Positions 19,444-26,711 of a stretch of DNA of 64,000 nt are shown here, piece after piece. Both the position numbers and the translations under genes were made by a program. Under the pieces are notes generated by a model. That model searched no databases. It was not told where the DNA came from and was given only the letters and a program-made list of their open reading frames with translations. Source of the DNA: Tubiluchus corallicola. Lineage: Eukaryota; Priapulida; Priapulimorpha; Priapulimorphida; Tubiluchidae. How positions within the stretch are numbered: the stretch's first letter is position 1; each line of letters starts with the position of its first letter. The stretch spans positions 188,130 to 252,129 of the forward strand of contig JAQGDQ010000347.1 of assembly GCA_030141605.1 (NCBI GenBank). Reading direction: 5' to 3'.

Positions 19444-19465
19444 CTAAATCGGTTTAGCAAAAATA
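19444..19465 (-). promoter_or_regulatory. lacI promoter -7 box with overlapping autoregulatory operator
   Basis: On the minus strand a perfect Bacteroidota -7 box TATTTTTG (19458-19465) is followed immediately by the operator CTAAATCGGTTTAG (plus-strand reading, 19444-19457), which differs from a perfect CTAAACCGGTTTAG palindrome at one position. The transcription start would fall inside the operator, leaving a leader of only about a dozen bases before the ATG. This is a good arrangement for autorepression. Confidence 0.75.
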
Positions 19466-19511
19466 ATTAATTACCATTAAAACCTATTAGCCGGGCAAAT
19501 AATTTTAGGGT

Positions 19512-20873
19512 TTACTCCTTTAGCAGAGCTTTCATTTCCGCGCAAACATTCTGATAGGCCTCGTCTTCCGCTAAATTATGATACTCCATGGGGTCCTGCT
19601 TCTGGTCATATAGTTCTACAGCTACGCTGTCGCCCCATTCAGTGTATCGCCATTTTTTATTCTTAACCGTTTTTCCAAGCAATGACCCACGCCCAACAAT
19701 AGCTCTGACTTCGGACCTAAATGGTTTAGATGGCTCATCAATAATATCTGCAAAACTTAATCCTTCCAAATATTCTGGCACAGATTGCAGATTACACAGT
19801 TCAGCCAGCGTTGGATAAATATCAATAAATTCGATCATCGCATTGGTTTCCACACCTTTGTTTTTTAACCAGCTGGCCGAAACAATAAACGGTGCGCGCG
19901 TGCCTCTTTCATAAACCGTGACCTTATTCCACCAATTATGTTCTCCAAGATGATATCCGTGATCTCCGAATAAAACAATCAAAGTATTGTCTAGTTGATC
20001 GGTTTCTTCCAAAGCTCTGAGCACTTTACCAACCTGAGCATCCATAAAACTGGTACAGGCATAATAAGATCTTAAAAACTCACGTTTGTCATTATCCGTA
20101 AATTGCTCGAAAATTGAAATTTCCCGAGGTAAGGTAAATTTGCTTGGGGCTTTCCAACCTGCAGGCAATTCAGGTGGTGTACACTTCTCCAATGGGTAAA
20201 GATCAAAATACTCCTTGGGAGCAACAAACGGATCGTGAGGCTTCGCTAATCCCAGTGCCAGAAAGAACGGCTTATCATGTACCCTTTTAATAATATCAAC
20301 TGCCTGGTTTGCACTTTGACCATCTTCCTGATCTTCGTCAGCTCCTTCCGCAGCCCGCCCAAAGCACCACGACAACTGTCCATTGCTCATATTACGGGTT
20401 TCGCCTTGGGTTCCCAGCTCTGTCTCTGAAAACTTATAGACTTCATCCCATGCTTTCTCATCCAGGTGACCCGGGTCATTCTTATGAAAAATCTTTCCAA
20501 TGCTATAGGTCGAATAACCATTTTCTTTGAATAAATATGGCAATGTTACCCGATCGCCCAACTCCTGAAGTAAGGGCTTGTTATTGTCAAGTATATTTAT
20601 GGTTTGGGGCTTCAAGCCTGTTAAAAAAGAGCTCCTGCTCGGCCCACACACTGCATAGTTACAGTAAGCATTATTAAAACGGACCCCATTGGCTGCCAGC
20701 TTATCAACATTGGGCGATTTCACTAAAGGGTGACCATAACAACCAAGGCTAGTATTTAAATCATCAACCACAATAAAGAGTACATTTTTGGGTGATGTTT
20801 CATTCTTTTGGGTTGACGAGGTGCAGCTAAATAATGCTCCCAACACCACCATCAAAAATAGATTCCTAATCAT
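19512..20873 (-). CDS. S1-family sulfatase (iduronate-2-sulfatase-like), lipoprotein
   Basis: A secreted sulfatase that hydrolyses sulfate esters. From the methionine at 20873 it has a lipoprotein signal (LGALFSC); a longer reading to 20915 only adds residues without a signal. The formylglycine motif is CGPSR in NYAVCGPSRSSFLTG, so the cysteine is available for activation. The metal site is seen in IVVDDLNT and LFGDHGYHLGEHNWWNK, and the sulfate-pocket lysine in YSIGKIFH. The overall pattern resembles the iduronate-2-sulfatase-like group. Its place in an alpha-mannan locus suggests that the mannan is sulfated. It has its own upstream region with tandem ATTAATA repeats. Confidence 0.93.
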   Translation of the reverse strand: MIRNLFLMVVLGALFSCTSSTQKNETSPKNVLFIVVDDLNTSLGCYGHPLVKSPNVDKLAANGVRFNNAYCNYAVCGPSRSSFLTGLKPQTINILDNNKPLLQELGDRVTLPYLFKENGYSTYSIGKIFHKNDPGHLDEKAWDEVYKFSETELGTQGETRNMSNGQLSWCFGRAAEGADEDQEDGQSANQAVDIIKRVHDKPFFLALGLAKPHDPFVAPKEYFDLYPLEKCTPPELPAGWKAPSKFTLPREISIFEQFTDNDKREFLRSYYACTSFMDAQVGKVLRALEETDQLDNTLIVLFGDHGYHLGEHNWWNKVTVYERGTRAPFIVSASWLKNKGVETNAMIEFIDIYPTLAELCNLQSVPEYLEGLSFADIIDEPSKPFRSEVRAIVGRGSLLGKTVKNKKWRYTEWGDSVAVELYDQKQDPMEYHNLAEDEAYQNVCAEMKALLKE

Positions 20874-20982
20874 TATTTCTTTTCTTGAGTTTACTATTAC
20901 ATTCTTTTTTCTCATAAAGACATTTTTTAATATGGCTTTATGAATTAGACTTTCAAATGAAATACTTTGATCCTAACAAATA

Positions 20983-21009
20983 GTTAATATCGCATTAATA
21001 AGATTAATA
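20983..21009. repeat. Triple TTAATA repeat upstream of the sulfatase gene
   Basis: GTTAATA (20983), ATTAATA (20994) and ATTAATA (21003) occur in tandem with 11- and 9-base spacing, about 110 bases upstream of the sulfatase start. They resemble the tandem ATTAAyA elements before susC and the second GH92 gene and may be sites for the same regulator. The sequence is AT-rich, so caution is needed. Confidence 0.35.
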
Positions 21010-21101
21010 CCTTCTGAACAACAATAGCAGAAATTGCTGATGCATCTTAATACCATGAAAGTTATGCAATAACTTAATTACAAGGTTTCTCTTAATTTCC
21101 T

Positions 21102-21962
21102 TTAATATTTTACTACCTCACTTTTCTTTTTATCAGTGAGTTCTGCAGGCACGAAATGGTGAACTATAGTATCAGTGGAAACTTGCCATAGTCTAAATCC
21201 CAATGGGCGTTCGTCAAAATTCTTACTGGTTGTTTCACTACTGACCATTTGAATGTCTGTATAACTGTTAACCATTAATTCATGTAAATGACCTGATAAG
21301 TAGGCTTTAACGTTGTTTTCACCAAACAGAGTTAACAACTCTTTCCTTTTCGTTGCAGGTATATTGAAGTAATGCTCCTTTTCATAGGGAGATTTTGTAA
21401 ACAATGGATAATGGCCAATAACAAATACCGGCAAATGATTCGTATTTTGTTTTTTAAGCGTTTCTTTAAACCAATGATTGTGTTCTACCGATTCATTACC
21501 AACATTATACTTCCATAATTGAGTGTTTGTAATAATAAACGAATAGCCTTTATGCTCGAATTCAAAATAATCATTTCCAAAGTTTCTTCGGTAATAATTT
21601 AATGTCGAATCATTTGGAACATTACCTATATCATGATTCCCTGGCGCTAAATAACAGGGAATCTTACATCCTTTTAATATGTTTTTAAAATCAGCAAAAG
21701 AACTGTCATTCGCATTATGAACAAGGTCACCACAAACTATCACAAAATCCGCATCCAGATCATTTATCTGCTTCACGGCCTGTTTGAATGTTTGTAAATC
21801 GTGCTCATAACCTCCCATTCCCAATTGAGGGTCGCATAGTTGTATAAAAGAGAATGGCTGTTGCTTGCTTTGTGCACAGGAAGTACAATAAACGATCAGA
21901 ACAAATTTTATAAAATTACGGAAGCGTAAAATACTATGTCTTTTAACTGCTATCTCACTCAT
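21102..21962 (-). CDS. Calcineurin-like metallophosphoesterase lipoprotein (CPPED1-like)
   Basis: A 286-residue member of the metallophosphoesterase superfamily. Metal-binding motifs appear in order: LCDPQLGMG (D-P-Q in place of D-x-H, as in CPPED1-like enzymes), VICGDLVHN, APGNHDIGN, VIGHYPLF and LSGHLHEL. The N-terminus (VLIVYCTSCAQSKQ) looks like a lipoprotein signal. Lying between two sulfatase genes in the locus, it may remove phosphate from a glycan (mannan of fungi or algae can carry mannose phosphate), but the substrate is not readable. The gap to the truncated sulfatase upstream is 80 bases. Confidence 0.85.
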   Translation of the reverse strand: MSEIAVKRHSILRFRNFIKFVLIVYCTSCAQSKQQPFSFIQLCDPQLGMGGYEHDLQTFKQAVKQINDLDADFVIVCGDLVHNANDSSFADFKNILKGCKIPCYLAPGNHDIGNVPNDSTLNYYRRNFGNDYFEFEHKGYSFIITNTQLWKYNVGNESVEHNHWFKETLKKQNTNHLPVFVIGHYPLFTKSPYEKEHYFNIPATKRKELLTLFGENNVKAYLSGHLHELMVNSYTDIQMVSSETTSKNFDERPLGFRLWQVSTDTIVHHFVPAELTDKKKSEVVKY

Positions 21963-22042
21963 CTTGTCAATTTCTTATGCAATTCATTAGGTTCATGCTT
22001 GGATTATAGTTCGATATATATTCGAAAAGTGAATGTATAACT

Positions 22043-24391
22043 TTATTGAACCACAAATTTTGAAGAGGCATATACCTTTTTTGAGGTAACTTTTATCAAA
22101 TAAACAGTTCCTGCTTCTAAAGCTGGCACATGAATACCTAATCTATCCCTGTGTAGTGATCTTTTCTTAAATACAGGTCGACCTTCCATGTCAAAAACAC
22201 TTATGTCAATCTCGCAACCTTCTCTGAAACCGTTTAGAATTAGATTTATATTATCATTCACAACTGGATTAGGCACCACTTTTATGTTTCCCTTTTCCAA
22301 ACCGGTTTTAATGACATCCAGACCCGTTTTATTTTTATCACCCAACCATATAGCATCTATTTTTGATTCAACATTGCCAGTTTTCTTACTATACAGTCTA
22401 AACCAATTAATAGCTTTTAAATCGGGAGCTCCTAGCTTATTAGCATTCGAAATATCCAGACTTATAAAATTCCATCCTTCACTTAATTCAGGCAGTGGCC
22501 AGTTGTATTCATCTACATCAGGTTTTCCGGCACTACCAAGCTCTACCTGATTATTAGTCCCCACCATTGAAGGATCAGAAATATAATACCAGAACTCAAG
22601 GAGTCCGTTGTCCGGCATTGCTTCAGATACAATTGGTTCAGAAAACACTTTTTTAAATTCATCCGTTGTGCTGCCTGAAAAATTTATACAACCCAAGCCT
22701 TGCTTTTGTGATTCGGCATCCATCACAAGCGATTGGGAAGACTTCCAACCCATTAACTCATCGCAATCATCCAAATAACTCAGAGCTTGTCCTAGTACTA
22801 ACTGAATAGCTTCTGTTTTCTGACCAAACCATTCTTCACCAACTTGCTTCATTTGCCATTGCAGAGTATAAACACCATCTGTTTCCGGCATTGTAATGTC
22901 AAAATAAAACCTCTTAGTATCTCCTGGCAGAACCACCTCTCCTTCTGACATTTCCACTTGCTTGAATTTATGAAGTCGTTCGTTACCTGAGCACATAAGC
23001 AGTTGACTGTTAGCTGCCTTTGACCATGAGCTTGTGCCCGTATTACGCATCACGATATTCACATTAACGGTTTCTCCCTTACCTGCTTCCGGCAAATCAA
23101 ACGAAACCACTTCAGCGTTGTTACCTGTTGGCCTGCCGCCATTCAGAAGGTCCCTTTGTGAAACACTATAGTAATGAATCGACTGTTTGGCAGCTAACCA
23201 TTCCAATAATGAACTTCTCAGGTCTTCGGCCTTTGCTATATAAGCCGAACGATTGGGATTATTTCCGAGTAAGTTCGTCATCTCGTATGGATCAGAATTC
23301 AGATCATACATGGCATTAATGACATTTGACTGAATCGTATAGGGTATAATCAGCTTAAAGCCATCTTTCACTATCATGTAATTCGAAGTATTATCCATAT
23401 CCCATTCTGTCACCACATAATTTCCATGTTCATTATCAGTTCCCTCTATCAATCCCCGCAAACTTTTTCCATCCGATTCCGCTTGAGGCATATTCAAGTA
23501 ATCGAGTATGGTTGGAAATACGTCAATAAGCGATACATACTTATCAACTGTGGCCTCCTGCTGTATATCACCCGGAGCACTTATAAATAGAGGCACATGA
23601 GCTGATTCTTCCAAAAAGATATTCTTTTCGCGCATGCCATGAGCCCCCAGCATTTCACCGTGGTCACTCATAAACACAATCATGGTCTTTTCTGCAATTC
23701 CTAATTCATCCAGCTTATCAAGAATCTTACCCACCCAGTCATCTATCTCTGTGATAATCCCATAATACTCAGCAATCATGTATCGTATTTTATCGGGGTC
23801 GGCATACTCTGTTCGTTTGTTGCGCCCATTGGCATTGGCATAGGGTGAGTTCTCTATGGGATCATTAAGGCTGACAGGTAAAGGCATTTCATCAACCGGA
23901 TACATGCTGTAATAGGGTTCAGGAACAGTCATTGGTGCATGTGGAAAATGAAATGAACAAGTAATACTAAAGGTTTTATCCTTTAAGCGTTCGATGGCTT
24001 CAATGGCTTGTTTAGCCTGAAAAGCAGTCATTGTATGTTGTTTATCCAGCAAGAGTTCACCGTGCTGATCAGGCTGTGAATGTTTCAGACCATTTGACTG
24101 TAGCTCCTCCCAACTCATACCATAATACCTATCCAAGGGATTAGCCACATATGGATACTTTGACATACCATCGATAAATTGACCACTTGCAGGCCCGGGG
24201 ATTGTTCTTAAGGTAGCCAGATAATCGCGCCAGATAAAGGCTTGCCCACCCGGTCCAAAAACTGATTTATCACCTGAAGCCATTGCTACCGGGTTTTGAT
24301 ATATTTCCGCACAGGAACTCAAAGCGTGCCACTTGCCGTAATACTCGCAATGATAGCCATTCTCCGACAAGATTTCATCAAAGGTTGGCAT
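22043..24391 (-). pseudogene. T9SS-type multidomain S1 sulfatase truncated at its 5' end by an IS element
   Basis: 782 codons remain, starting abruptly at MPTFDEILSENGYHCEYYGKWH. In S1 sulfatases this block lies well over 80 residues into the protein, after the metal-binding DD and the C-x-P-S-R formylglycine motif, both missing here. The IS3 terminal repeat begins 4 bases upstream of the first ATG, and the upstream frame has a stop inside the IS, so the catalytic head has been lost. What remains has sulfatase-core motifs HFPHAPM and FMSDHGEMLGAHG, an Ig-like domain resembling the NBR1 FW type (MRNTGTSSW ... YTLQWQMKQVGEEWFG), a lectin-like beta-sandwich, and a T9SS type A sorting domain (KVVPNPVVNDNINL to the end). 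No hydrolase activity is expected. Confidence 0.88.
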
Positions 24392-24394
24392 GGT

Positions 24395-24465
24395 TGTTTA
24401 ACTTCAAAACTAAATGGTCAAATTAGAGCCTAAAGTTAAGAGATAGTTTTGTAATTCAAACTCTC
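24395..24465 (+). repeat. Left terminal inverted repeat of the IS3 element
   Basis: About 70 bases, matching the right end (26026-26096) in inverted orientation with a minority of mismatches. The conserved cores are TGTTTAACTTCAAAAC at the tip and TAAAGTTAAGAGATAGTTTT further in. This is much longer than the usual 20-40-bp IS3 repeat. Confidence 0.9.
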
Positions 24466-24625
24466 CCTAAGTTGATGATAATTATTTACTATTTCCCTGT
24501 TGGGACCTCAGAAAGTTTTCAATAATATTACACAGTGATTTGTAAATCTTCAGCTTAATTCGGACAAATTGGTTTAAAAATTAAGAGAGACATTTCTTAA
24601 ATTATAACCAATAAAAACGAGTAAG

Positions 24626-24976
24626 ATGAAGGCAAAAAAACAGACTACCGAACAAAAGGTAAAAGAGATTAAGAGACACACGAGGAAGAAGTATTCAGCT
24701 GAAGAAAAAATCAGGATTTTACTAGAGGGCATGCGTGGCGAATATAGCATTGCCGAGTTATGCCGAAAAGAAGGCATCAACGCGAACCTTTATTACAAGT
24801 GGAGTAAAGATTTTATGGAAGCTGGCAAAAAACGCCTTGCAGGTGACATTAAACGGGAAGCTACATCGGGCGAAGTAAACGGTTTAAAGAACGAGAACCA
24901 CGACCTAAAGCAGTTTGTAGCAGAGCTGAGTTTGGAAGTACGCATGCTTAAAAAAAGCTTAACTGGAACCGAGTAA
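24626..24976 (+). CDS. IS3-family OrfA (transposase DNA-binding subunit)
   Basis: A 116-residue OrfA: a basic start, a helix-turn-helix (KYSAEEKIRILLEGMRGEYS, IAELCRKEGINANLYYKW) and a C-terminal leucine-zipper-like helix (LKNENHDLKQFVAELSLEVRMLKKSL). It is intact. An A7 run at 24950-24956 lies in its last codons; a -1 slip there would enter the OrfB frame with no intervening stop, as in other IS3 elements. Confidence 0.9.
   Translation: MKAKKQTTEQKVKEIKRHTRKKYSAEEKIRILLEGMRGEYSIAELCRKEGINANLYYKWSKDFMEAGKKRLAGDIKREATSGEVNGLKNENHDLKQFVAELSLEVRMLKKSLTGTE
24950..24957 (+). promoter_or_regulatory. Candidate -1 programmed frameshift site
   Basis: AAAAAAAG near the end of orfA. Slipping back one base on the AAA codon gives AAG CTT AAC and an open frame that runs into the orfB ATG at 24988. 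This would produce the OrfAB fusion transposase used by IS3 elements. It is now irrelevant in practice because orfB is broken downstream. Confidence 0.55.
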
Positions 24977-24987
24977 CTTATAAATAT

Positions 24988-25955
24988 ATGAGACGAAGCG
25001 CCAGTGAAAAGATGGAAATTATCCGTATTGTTCAAGATTCGGTATTCGGAGTTAAGCGCACACTTGAAGAGCTTGACATCAGCCGAAGTACCTTTTACGA
25101 GTGGTACAAACGCTTCCTTGAGGGAGGATATGATGCACTCAAGCCCAAGCCGGTAAAACGCAAAAAGTTCTGGGACAAGATATCCAACAAAGAACGAGAA
25201 CTGGTTTTAGACACCGCTTTGTAACGTACAGACTTATCGCCTAGGGAACTAGCCCACCACATCACCGACCATCAAAAGTGGTTTGTCAGCGAATCCAGCG
25301 TATATCGGATTCTCAAAGAGCAAGTGCTAATCACATCTCCTGCGTGGATTTTAATGGCTGCATCCGATGAGTTTAAAGATAAGACCACGCGTGTGCACCA
25401 GCAATGGCAAACCGATTTTACCTACTTTAAAATCATTGGATGGGGCTGGTATTGGCTACCGTAATGGACGATTATTCAAGGTATATCGTCACCTGGGAGC
25501 TTTGCCAAAGCATGGAGTCGGCCGATGCCAAGCATGTTATTCAAAAGGCTTTACATACGGCCAAAATACCTGCAGACGATTGTCCCAGGTTACTCTCCGA
25601 TAATGGAGCGTGCTACATATCAAACGAGTTTCAAAGCTTTTTAAAAGATACCAAAATGGGACATTTACGTGGAGCCCCATACCACCCTCAAACATAAGGG
25701 AAAATTGAGCGTTACCACCGCACCATGAAAAATCAGGTAAAGTTGGATAACTACTACTTTCCTGATGAACTAATGACGGTTCTACAGGAGTTTGTATATA
25801 ATTACAACAACCACCGGTATCATGAATCACTCAAGAATGTTACACCTGCCGACGTGTATTTTGGAAGGCAAAAACAGTTACTGGGCAATCGTGAAAACAT
25901 TAAAATAAAAACGCTAAATGAAAGAAGAAAAAGGAATCAGAAAATCGCAGTGTAG
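24988..25955 (+). pseudogene. Broken IS3-family OrfB (DDE integrase-type transposase)
   Basis: The OrfB coding capacity is present but carries two in-frame stops (25222-25224 after LVLDTAL; 25695-25697 after PYHPQT, where related elements read Q) and a one-base frameshift near 25455. All three catalytic residues can still be read across the breaks: D in WQTDFTYF, D in LLSDNGACY and E in GKIERYHRTMKN. The C-terminal part YNYNNHRYHESLKNVTPADVYFG is also typical. The element cannot produce transposase by itself. Confidence 0.9.
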
Positions 25956-26025
25956 CACTTTTGATTTATTGAAAACTCTGCGAGTTTCCAACAAGTCAAC
26001 AGTGAATTATCATCACCATAAAAAA

Positions 26026-26096
26026 GAGAATTTGAATTATAAAACTATCTCTTAACTTTAAGCATCAATTTGTCCAATAAGTTTTGAAGTTAAACA
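26026..26096 (-). repeat. Right terminal inverted repeat of the IS3 element
   Basis: Inverted partner of the left end. Reading inward on the minus strand it starts TGTTTAACTTCAAAAC and contains TAAAGTTAAGAGATAGTTTT. It abuts the tyrosine recombinase fragment. Confidence 0.9.
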
Positions 26097-26253
26097 CTCT
26101 AGACAAATTTATAATGCTTACATGTGTATATATTTCTGCAGTTTTATTGGAACTACATCCAAACAACTGCTGTATAAAGCGAAGGTTAGTCCCACTATCT
26201 GACAGGTGTACTGTAAATAAGTTGTATAATCCGGATGCTGAGGCTTTGTCCAT
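26097..26253 (-). pseudogene. C-terminal fragment of a decayed tyrosine recombinase/integrase
   Basis: On the minus strand the reading frame gives SGLYNLFTVHLSDSG, TNLRFIQQLFGCSSNKT and AEIYTHVS, which line up with the catalytic end of XerCD/phage-type integrases (HTLRHSFATHLLESG, TDLRYIQELLGHSSSKT, TEIYTHVS). The catalytic H and R of HxLRH are replaced by S and Y, and the second histidine (GH) by C; only the nucleophilic tyrosine survives. The fragment is cut at one side by the IS3 end and at the other by the tRNA terminator. It is dead, and is best read as the remnant of an element that had integrated at the neighbouring tRNA-Arg. Confidence 0.75.
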
Positions 26254-26290
26254 AAAAAAACTCACAATATGTTTGATATTGTGAGTTTTT
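26254..26290 (-). terminator. Rho-independent terminator of tRNA-Arg
   Basis: A 15-bp perfect stem, AAAAACTCACAATAT / ATATTGTGAGTTTTT with a 5-base loop, ends in a run of seven T on the minus strand. It lies 26 bases beyond the tRNA 3' end. The A-run on the other side makes it usable in both directions. Confidence 0.85.
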
Positions 26291-26315
26291 GAGACAAAAT
26301 ATCTTAATTTGTCAG

Positions 26316-26388
26316 TGATCCCGGGAGGACTCGAACCCCCACCCCAGGAACCGGAATCCTGAGTTCTATCCGGTTAAACTACGGGACC
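26316..26388 (-). tRNA. tRNA-Arg (anticodon CCG)
   Basis: The minus strand folds as a complete 73-base tRNA: acceptor GGTCCCG / CGGGATC, D arm with GTTT / GAAC, anticodon stem CAGGA / TCCTG around the loop TTCCGGT (anticodon CCG, at 26352-26354), T arm GGGGG TTCGAGT CCTCC, discriminator A. It decodes CGG arginine codons. CCA is not encoded. The 3' end faces the integrase fragment and the mannan locus, the orientation expected for an integration site. Confidence 0.95.
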
Positions 26389-26656
26389 AGGCTTTTGCGC
26401 TCTAAAATCAGCAATATTATCAAACAAGCATATCCGTAAGTTTCTCTATCAATCCTGAGCTATAGCTTTAGAAAAGCAACAAAGATAACTTTCAATCCTC
26501 TTTTAGACAAGATAAATCTGTCTATCGATTAAAATTATCTTATTATTAGTAGTATATAGTAGCAATGTGTATAAACCTGAAAACAATAATTCAATAAAAT
26601 TACTATGCTTTTAACACAATTTAATATAAGAGAAATTAGGCAGATAGGAAAATTAC

Positions 26657-26664
26657 TATCTTTG
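26657..26664 (+). promoter_or_regulatory. Promoter -7 box of the serine protease gene
   Basis: TATCTTTG is a perfect match to the Bacteroidota -7 consensus TAnnTTTG, 47 bases upstream of the ATG. No convincing TTTG -33 box is seen. Confidence 0.65.
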
Positions 26665-26667
26665 CCT

Positions 26668-26693
26668 AACTCAAACTTTAAATTGAGTTTTTT
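26668..26693 (+). terminator. Terminator-like leader hairpin, possible attenuator
   Basis: AACTCAA / TTGAGTT (7 bp, 8-base loop) followed by a T-run lies directly downstream of the -7 box and 18 bases before the protease start codon. Transcripts from the promoter would begin inside or just ahead of it, so it could attenuate expression or influence translation initiation. Confidence 0.5.
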
Positions 26694-26711
26694 GTACGAA
26701 AAAATCTATTA

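Larger units (their letters stand above)
24395..26096 (+). mobile_element. Decayed IS3-family insertion sequence
   Basis: A 1.7-kb element bounded by terminal inverted repeats that begin TGTTTAACTTCAAAAC at the left and end with its complement at the right (26081-26096). It encodes an IS3-type OrfA and a broken OrfB. The bases outside the two ends (GGCATGGT on the left, CTCTAGAC on the right) show no direct repeat, whereas a simple insertion should leave a 3-5-bp duplication. Together with genes broken at both edges this points to recombination between IS copies or a deletion adjacent to the IS. Confidence 0.92.
26389..26711. other. Intergenic region between tRNA-Arg and the serine protease gene
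   Basis: About 320 AT-rich bases without a gene. It contains the protease promoter -7 box (26657-26664), the leader hairpin (26668-26693) and, near 26446-26495, a stretch with TTTCTCTATCAATCCTGAGC that faintly resembles the dispersed repeat seen at 61987, 44702 and 55537. Confidence 0.6.

Noticed and set aside
22299-22308. AAACCGGTTT resembling the LacI operator
   Set aside because: It lies deep inside the coding region of the truncated sulfatase, far from any start; likely fortuitous.
26065-26265. Small open frame of 66 codons as a functional gene
   Set aside because: Its match is to the C-terminal end of tyrosine recombinases only, catalytic residues are replaced, and its last codons run into the IS end; treated as a fragment.
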